NCBI RefSeq assembly: GCF_014201135.1
Contig: NZ_JACHDR010000001.1
Coordinates: 1,116,001 to 1,180,000 of the forward strand
DNA: 64,000 nucleotides
Source of the DNA: Neomicrococcus aestuarii
GTDB lineage: Bacteria; Actinomycetota; Actinomycetes; Actinomycetales; Micrococcaceae
Direction: 5' to 3'
Shown here: in pieces, positions 59,160-64,000 of the stretch
Layout of the letters: the number at the start of each line of letters is the position of its first letter
How positions within the stretch are numbered: position 1 is the first letter of the stretch
Position numbers and translations under genes: made by a program
Notes under the pieces: model-generated
Database searches by the model: none
The model's input: only the letters and a program-made list of their open reading frames with translations
What the model was told of the DNA's origin: nothing

Positions 59160-61323
59160 GGATACCTCGACGGACAGAAAGAATATGGGCGGGACGAACG
59201 TGTGGATCGAGGCGGTAGTAGTTTTCCGCGCTCCATTCCCACGTTTCGCCAGAAAGCAGATCATCCACCAAGAAGGTGCCGTTGTCCGTAAGATCCTCGG
59301 GACGCAGGTCTAGCGCGGAAAGATCCAAGTGAACTTGGCCTTCGCGGGCATAGTGAGAATCGGTGTTGACAAGGACAATGACGGTATCGATGTCGCTTGA
59401 TTTTTCTGCAGGTACGACGACGCCGCTTGCGTCCGTAAGGACACCGTGCGGTTGGGCGTGGCGAGTTTTGGAGAACGCCACGGTGGCGTCATCCGAGGTG
59501 TCGTGCAAGCGCAACGTGCGCAAATCGCCGAGCGCGGGGTGTGCCGCGCGGATCTCGTTGAGGCGGCGGATCAGCGGGATGATGGAGCGTCCCTCTGCTT
59601 CGGCTGCCGCGAAATCACGGTTCTTGAATTCGTACTTCTCGTTGTCAATGTACTCTTCGGCGCCCGGGCGAGCGACGTGTTCGCAGAGCTCGTAGCCCGC
59701 GTACATGCCCCATAGTGGGGTGGCAGTGGCGGCGAGGATCGCGCGAATCTTGAACGCGGCCTGTCCGCCGTACTGCAAGTACTCGGTGAGAATGTCAGGC
59801 GTGTTCACCCAGAAGTTAGGGCGGAAGTACGCCGGGGACTCTTGGGAGACGTGCTGGAGGTATTCGTACAGCTCCTCCTTGGTGTTGCGCCACGTGAAGT
59901 AGGTGTAGGACTGCTGGAATCCAGCCTTGCCCAAGGCGCCCATCATGGCCGGACGCGTAAACGCCTCGGCTAGGAAGAGTACTTCTGGGTGGTCCTTGTT
60001 GACCTTACGGATGAGCCATTCCCAGAACTGCAGGGGCTTGGTGTGTGGATTATCCACGCGGAAAATCTTGACGCCTCGGTCAATCCACAGCTTTACGATC
60101 CGCAGGACCTCTTTGTAGATGCCCTTGGGATCATTATCAAAGTTGATCGGGAAGATGTCCTGATACTTCTTGGGAGGGTTCTCGGCGTAGGCGATGGTGC
60201 CGTCAACGCGCGTCGTGAACCATTCCGGGTGCTCGGTCACCCACGGGTGATCCGGGCTGGCCTGGAGCGCGAGGTCCAACGCAACTTCGAGGCCGAGTTC
60301 GTGGGCACGAGCCACGAACGCTTCGAAATCTTCGACCGTTCCGAGTTCAGGGTGGATCGCGTCATGGCCGCCGTCTGGGGAACCGATTGCCCACGGTGAT
60401 CCTGGATCGAACTCGCCAGCGTTCAGGGTGTTGTTCGGTCCCTTGCGGTGGGCGCGGCCAATCGGGTGGATGGGCGGCATGTAGATCACGTTGAAGCCCA
60501 TATCCGCTACGCGATCAAGGCTCTTGGCCGCAGTGCGGAAGTTACCGGAGGTGAAGGTGCCGGTCTCTTGGTTGAAGACGGCGCCTTCGGAACGTGGGAA
60601 GAACTCGTACCAGGCAGCGTGACCGGCGGCGACGCGTTCCACGTTGAGGGGGAACTTTCCGCTGTAGGTCACCAAGCGGCGCAGCGGGCGTTCGTCCATC
60701 AGTGATTTGATTTCGGGGGCGACGCCGGCGGCGTACCGGTCCAGCGGTTCGCGCGTGGTGTCTGACAGGCCCTGTACAGCTTCACGCAGCGTGGCTTCGT
60801 GGCGAGGCAAGAGCGCCGCGGATTCGGGAGTGCTTTGCTTGTTTCCAACGAACTTGCTCAGCGCCTCAAGTGCTGCAGCACCCTTGTTCAGAGCTGGCTC
60901 AGCTGCGTAGGAAGCTGCGTCATCCGCGGCGGTGGAAAGAAGTTTGATGCCTTCTTGGAGCATGAGGTCCACGTCCACACCGGCTGCGATCTTGACGCCA
61001 GCGTCGTGAACCCACGTGTCATAGGGGCTATCCCACGCTTCGATTTCGAATTCCCACACGCCTTCGCCGTCTGGGCGGACACTGCCGTGCCACTGGTCCA
61101 GGCCGGGGGTGCCGGGCCGCAAGCGCACGCGTTGCCGTTCTCGTCCGTGCGGGTCATAGAGCACCGCGGAGACACCGAGCTGGTCATGGCCCTCTCGGAA
61201 TGCCACAGCGGAAACGGTGATTTCCTCACCCACGAAAGCTTTCGCAGGAACCTTTCCACCGTCAATAGCTGGTTGAACTTCGGTCACGGGGATTCGGCCG
61301 TAATCGGCTTTTCCATAGCTCAC
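59152..61323 (-). CDS. glgE: Alpha-1,4-glucan:maltose-1-phosphate maltosyltransferase
   Basis: A 723-residue GlgE, which extends alpha-glucan using maltose 1-phosphate. The N-terminal beta-sandwich (about 15-115) includes GEEITVSAVAFREGHDQL. A helical insert (about 120-200) follows, then the barrel: GFNVIYMPPIHPIGRAHRKG, DLALQASPDHPWV, KIFRVDNPHTKPLQFWEW (nucleophile Asp, about 420), and VLFLAEAFTRP (Glu, about 450). It is the first gene of the glgE-treS-mak/glgB operon and divergent from the SDR gene. Confidence 0.96.
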   Translation of the reverse strand: MSYGKADYGRIPVTEVQPAIDGGKVPAKAFVGEEITVSAVAFREGHDQLGVSAVLYDPHGRERQRVRLRPGTPGLDQWHGSVRPDGEGVWEFEIEAWDSPYDTWVHDAGVKIAAGVDVDLMLQEGIKLLSTAADDAASYAAEPALNKGAAALEALSKFVGNKQSTPESAALLPRHEATLREAVQGLSDTTREPLDRYAAGVAPEIKSLMDERPLRRLVTYSGKFPLNVERVAAGHAAWYEFFPRSEGAVFNQETGTFTSGNFRTAAKSLDRVADMGFNVIYMPPIHPIGRAHRKGPNNTLNAGEFDPGSPWAIGSPDGGHDAIHPELGTVEDFEAFVARAHELGLEVALDLALQASPDHPWVTEHPEWFTTRVDGTIAYAENPPKKYQDIFPINFDNDPKGIYKEVLRIVKLWIDRGVKIFRVDNPHTKPLQFWEWLIRKVNKDHPEVLFLAEAFTRPAMMGALGKAGFQQSYTYFTWRNTKEELYEYLQHVSQESPAYFRPNFWVNTPDILTEYLQYGGQAAFKIRAILAATATPLWGMYAGYELCEHVARPGAEEYIDNEKYEFKNRDFAAAEAEGRSIIPLIRRLNEIRAAHPALGDLRTLRLHDTSDDATVAFSKTRHAQPHGVLTDASGVVVPAEKSSDIDTVIVLVNTDSHYAREGQVHLDLSALDLRPEDLTDNGTFLVDDLLSGETWEWSAENYYRLDPHVRPAHILSVRRGIRG

Positions 61324-61394
61324 AGTTAAGAAACTAGCGATAATCCGCGAACATATCCAAGCTCCGCGCTAGATCAGCACAAAATTTAGATGGT

Positions 61395-61405
61395 TTACGC
61401 CGTAA
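61395..61405. promoter_or_regulatory. Palindrome in the glgE/SDR divergent region
   Basis: TTACG-C-CGTAA is a perfect 11-bp palindrome midway between the divergent starts (61323 and 61477). It is a possible operator, with no recognised regulator. Confidence 0.35.
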
Positions 61406-61476
61406 TTTTTCTGTGTGAGAGTGGACTGTAGCTCGAAGAAAGCCCGCACAAACATTGACGGAAAGAAGTTGAGCTC

Positions 61477-62373
61477 ATGTCACAGGATCAATACACGTTC
61501 CAAAACCCGGTCACCCGTTACCCCGTCATTTCACCGCCCCCGCAGGACCAGCCAGAACCTGGACTTGATCGAGACCTCAAGCCCACCACGGATCGCGGCG
61601 AAGAATCCTACCGCGGACTGGGCCGCCTCACCGGCCGCAAAGCCCTCATCACGGGAGGCGACTCAGGAATCGGAGCCGCCGTCGCCATCGCCTTTGCTCG
61701 CGAAGGCGCGGATGTGGCCCTGAACTATCTCCCGAGCGAAGAACCGGACGCCCAAGAAATCGCCAAGGTCATCACCGAAACCGGGCAACGCGTCGTCGTA
61801 CTTCCTGGAGATATTTCCGATTCTCACGTCGCCAAGAAGCTTGTGACGGACGCGGCTGAGGCGCTCGGAGGCCTCGACATCCTCGTCAACAACGCCGGAA
61901 AGCAAATTTCCGTGGAGCGCTTGGAGGACCTCACGGATGAACAGTGGGAAGAGACCTTCAGAGTGAACGTCTCCGCCATGTTTTGGATTACTAAGGCCGC
62001 GCTCCCGCTTCTTCCGGCGGGCTCCAGCATCATCAACACCACGTCGGTGCAGGCCTACAGCCCTTCGCCGAACCTGATTGATTACGCCAGCACCAAGGCC
62101 GCCATCAACAATTTCACCAAGGGCCTCGCGCAACAGTTGGCGCCGCGCGGCATCCGCGTGAACGCCGTAGCGCCCGGACCTTTTTGGACTCCGCTCCAAG
62201 TCAGCGACGGTCAGCCGAAGGACAAGCTGCCGACGTTCGGCCAAGACACCCCGCTTGGCAGAGCGGGTCAGCCCACCGAGCTGGCGCCTGCCTACGTGTA
62301 CTTGGCCTCGGCCGAATCGAGTTACACCACTGGCGCCACCATCAACATCAACGGTGGAAGGCCCACCCCGTAA
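61477..62373 (+). CDS. SDR-family oxidoreductase (general-stress type)
   Basis: A 298-residue short-chain dehydrogenase. A 45-residue N-terminal extension (NPVTRYPVISPPPQDQPEPG) marks the YhdF/YhxC/GSP39-like stress subgroup. The cofactor motif is TGGDSGIG (about 55-62), then LVNNAGKQ, the Ser in NTTSVQAY and YASTK with catalytic Tyr and Lys. The C-terminus has TTGATININGG. The substrate is unknown. It is divergent from glgE, which fits a joint response to stress but is not proof. Confidence 0.9.
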   Translation: MSQDQYTFQNPVTRYPVISPPPQDQPEPGLDRDLKPTTDRGEESYRGLGRLTGRKALITGGDSGIGAAVAIAFAREGADVALNYLPSEEPDAQEIAKVITETGQRVVVLPGDISDSHVAKKLVTDAAEALGGLDILVNNAGKQISVERLEDLTDEQWEETFRVNVSAMFWITKAALPLLPAGSSIINTTSVQAYSPSPNLIDYASTKAAINNFTKGLAQQLAPRGIRVNAVAPGPFWTPLQVSDGQPKDKLPTFGQDTPLGRAGQPTELAPAYVYLASAESSYTTGATININGGRPTP

Positions 62374-62406
62374 CTCACGTGGCGCCCGCCTTGTAAGTGC
62401 CGCGGG

Positions 62407-62967
62407 CTAGCGATCCTCAAGCGCGCGTTCGGAATTCTCCGCGCGCTTGAGGCGCCACCACGGGTACAACAGCAGCGCAACCAGAAGACCACCCAATGTG
62501 ACCGCGGCAATGACCAGCGCCGCCTGCGGACCCGACACCACGTAGAACACCAAACAAATCGCGCTGGCCATCAACAGGCCCACGAGCCACAGCACCAGGC
62601 GCAAAATGAGGTGCCCGGAGTCCACCAGCTGATACTTCAAGTGCCGACCGAAGAACTCGCGGTGCAGCGCGACGGGAATCAACATGAACACAATGGTCAG
62701 CCCGGCGAGCATCATGGTGCCCAAATAGAGGTTCACGCCCAGTGGGTCCAACTCCCCGAAACGGGCTTGGAAGGGCAACGTCAACAAGAAGCCTGCGATC
62801 AGTTGCACTCCGGTCTGCATGACTCGCAGCTCTTGGAGAATATCCGTCCACTGGCGGTCACTCTTCTCCGACGGCGTCTCATGCCGACCCGACGTGGCAT
62901 CAAGCGAAGAGTCATGCAATGGGGAGCGGCCTTGGTCCTCGCTTCGCTCGTGATCCGAAGTATCCAT
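62407..62967 (-). CDS. DUF6328 family membrane protein
   Basis: A 186-residue protein. A hydrophilic N-terminus of about 45 residues is followed by ILQELRVMQTGVQLIAGFLLTLPFQARF, the DUF6328 signature. Four predicted membrane helices lie at about 50-72, 80-102, 118-138 and 142-168, with a basic C-terminal tail. The function is unknown. GGGAG precedes ATG 62967 at good spacing. It converges with the SDR gene. Confidence 0.82.
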   Translation of the reverse strand: MDTSDHERSEDQGRSPLHDSSLDATSGRHETPSEKSDRQWTDILQELRVMQTGVQLIAGFLLTLPFQARFGELDPLGVNLYLGTMMLAGLTIVFMLIPVALHREFFGRHLKYQLVDSGHLILRLVLWLVGLLMASAICLVFYVVSGPQAALVIAAVTLGGLLVALLLYPWWRLKRAENSERALEDR

Positions 62968-63049
62968 AACGCTCCCGCATTTCTAGCCCTGACCTGACAA
63001 TCACTTCAGTGTAGGTGCGTGCGCGAGGTAGATGGAGACACTTTCAATG

Positions 63050-63065
63050 TGTGTTCGGAGTCACA
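63050..63065. promoter_or_regulatory. CRP/GlxR-like site upstream of glgP
   Basis: TGTGT-N6-TCACA differs by one base from the TGTGA-N6-TCACA consensus of CRP/GlxR-type regulators. It lies 39 bp upstream of the glgP GTG. Confidence 0.55.
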
Positions 63066-63103
63066 CTGCGAGTCTTGGGGTTTGTGTACTAGCGTTGTGA
63101 CTC

Positions 63104-64000
63104 GTGAAGGCTATTCGACGTTTTACCGTACGCACCGTCCTCCCGGCAGCGATCAGTGGCCTTGGCCATCTGGCCTCGAACTTGCGCTGGTCCTGGCATG
63201 AGCCAACCGCGCAGTTGTTCCACGATCTAGACCCGGACGCCTACCAGGCCGTCGGTGGAGATCCCGTGGCACTGCTGGGCCAGTTCGACCGCGCGAAGCT
63301 TGACGCGCTCGCCGCTGATGCATCCATCGTGGAGCGCGTCACGCAGCTAACCGCCGATCTGGACCGCTACCTGACCGAGCCCCGCTGGTGCCAGTCCTTG
63401 GGCGACACCGCCCCGAAGTCCATCGCTTATTTCTCCCCTGAGTACGGCATTACCGCGGCGCTCCCCCAGTACTCCGGCGGCCTCGGCATCCTTGCCGGTG
63501 ACCACCTGAAGTCCGCGAGCGACCTTGGCGTCCCGATTGTGGCCGTCGGCTTGCTGTACCAGGCTGGATACTTCAAGCAGGCACTGTCTCGCGATGCTTG
63601 GCAGCAAGAGTCCTACCCCGTGCTGGATCCGGACGGCTTGCCGCTTTCTCTTTTGCGCGAAGCTGATGGCTCGCCTTCTGTAGTTTCCTTGCCGTTGCCA
63701 GACGGGCGTCACTTGAACGCTTACATTTGGCGCGCCGACGTGGGCCGTGTGCCGTTGTTGCTGTTGGATTCGAATATCCCGAATAACGACGACGCAGCTC
63801 GCCAAATCACTGACCGCCTGTATGGCGGCGGTGGAGATCACCGTCTCCAGCAAGAATTGCTTTTGGGCATGGGCGGCGTGAAGGCACTGCGAACCTTCTC
63901 CCGTTTGACCGGTGCACCAGCACCCGAGGTCTTCCACACGAACGAGGGCCACGCTGGCTTCTTGGGCATCGAGCGCATCCGCGAGCTCATGGATTATGGA
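63104..64000 (+). CDS. glgP: Alpha-glucan (glycogen) phosphorylase, N-terminal part (partial)
   Basis: The frame is open from GTG 63104 to the window end (299 codons seen; the family has about 840-860). It is the single-domain actinobacterial/archaeal-type phosphorylase: LGHLASNLRWSWHEPTAQLF, IAYFSPEYGITAALPQYSGGLGILAGDHLKSASDLGVP, and VFHTNEGHAGFLGIERIRELMDYG. It releases glucose 1-phosphate from glucan; the PLP lysine lies beyond the window. No strong Shine-Dalgarno is visible. The dispersed 13-mer occurs at 63786-63798, encoding NNDDAAR in frame. Confidence 0.93.
   Translation, partial: MKAIRRFTVRTVLPAAISGLGHLASNLRWSWHEPTAQLFHDLDPDAYQAVGGDPVALLGQFDRAKLDALAADASIVERVTQLTADLDRYLTEPRWCQSLGDTAPKSIAYFSPEYGITAALPQYSGGLGILAGDHLKSASDLGVPIVAVGLLYQAGYFKQALSRDAWQQESYPVLDPDGLPLSLLREADGSPSVVSLPLPDGRHLNAYIWRADVGRVPLLLLDSNIPNNDDAARQITDRLYGGGGDHRLQQELLLGMGGVKALRTFSRLTGAPAPEVFHTNEGHAGFLGIERIRELMDYG

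Overview
The window is chromosomal DNA from a moderately GC-rich actinobacterium, most likely of the family Micrococcaceae (Arthrobacter and relatives). I infer this from several features: an N-carbamoylsarcosine amidase that closely resembles the Arthrobacter enzyme, a GlgE/TreS/maltokinase alpha-glucan pathway, an orphan WXG100 protein, DUF3027, DUF3263, DUF4031 and DUF4032 proteins, GTG and TTG starts, and a 16S-23S spacer without tRNAs. The species cannot be fixed by reading alone.

Layout. Positions 1-5.6 kb hold the end of serC, DUF3027 and cold-shock genes, an OmpR-type two-component system with an intrinsic terminator between regulator and kinase, a WXG100 protein and a DUF4031-HD protein. 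At 5.7-6.8 kb an M20 amidohydrolase is broken by an internal deletion. At 7-9 kb groEL lies under two tandem CIRCE operators. At 9-22 kb come housekeeping genes (DUF3263, ung, a ThrE-type exporter, luciferase-like oxidoreductase, NYN protein, predicted pyrimidine-dimer glycosylase, 3-hydroxyacyl-CoA dehydrogenase, SGNH hydrolase, acyl-CoA synthetase, DsbA-like protein) and tRNA-Val and tRNA-Thr. At 22-34.4 kb is carbohydrate metabolism: otsA-otsB, an MsmX/UgpC-type ABC ATPase, DUF4032, and a malEFG-GH13 operon divergent from a LacI regulator with operator-like palindromes between them.

At 35.6-45.1 kb lies a probable N-methylhydantoin (creatinine) degradation cluster: a fused HyuA-HyuB ATP-dependent hydantoinase, two MFS transporters, N-carbamoylsarcosine amidase and an IclR regulator. 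A 10-bp inverted match links the upstream regions of the two enzymes. At 45-47.4 kb are tRNA-Pro, a GlcD-type FAD oxidase and an SRPBCC protein. At 47.5-53 kb is an rRNA operon on the minus strand, with two identical-architecture promoters upstream. At 53.5-61.3 kb is the GlgE pathway operon glgE-treS-(mak-glgB fusion). An SDR, a DUF6328 membrane protein and the start of glgP close the window.

How it fits together: maltodextrins enter through MalEFG (probably powered by the nearby ATPase) and are trimmed by the GH13 enzyme. Trehalose is made by OtsAB and turned by TreS, maltokinase and GlgE into branched alpha-glucan, which GlgP mobilises.

The most unusual signal is at the DNA level. The 13-mer ACGACGACGCAGC occurs eight times exactly, with many close variants, in several reading frames, on both strands, antisense to a gene and between genes. 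No codon-level explanation covers all copies. No mobile element, CRISPR array or recognisable new defence system was seen.
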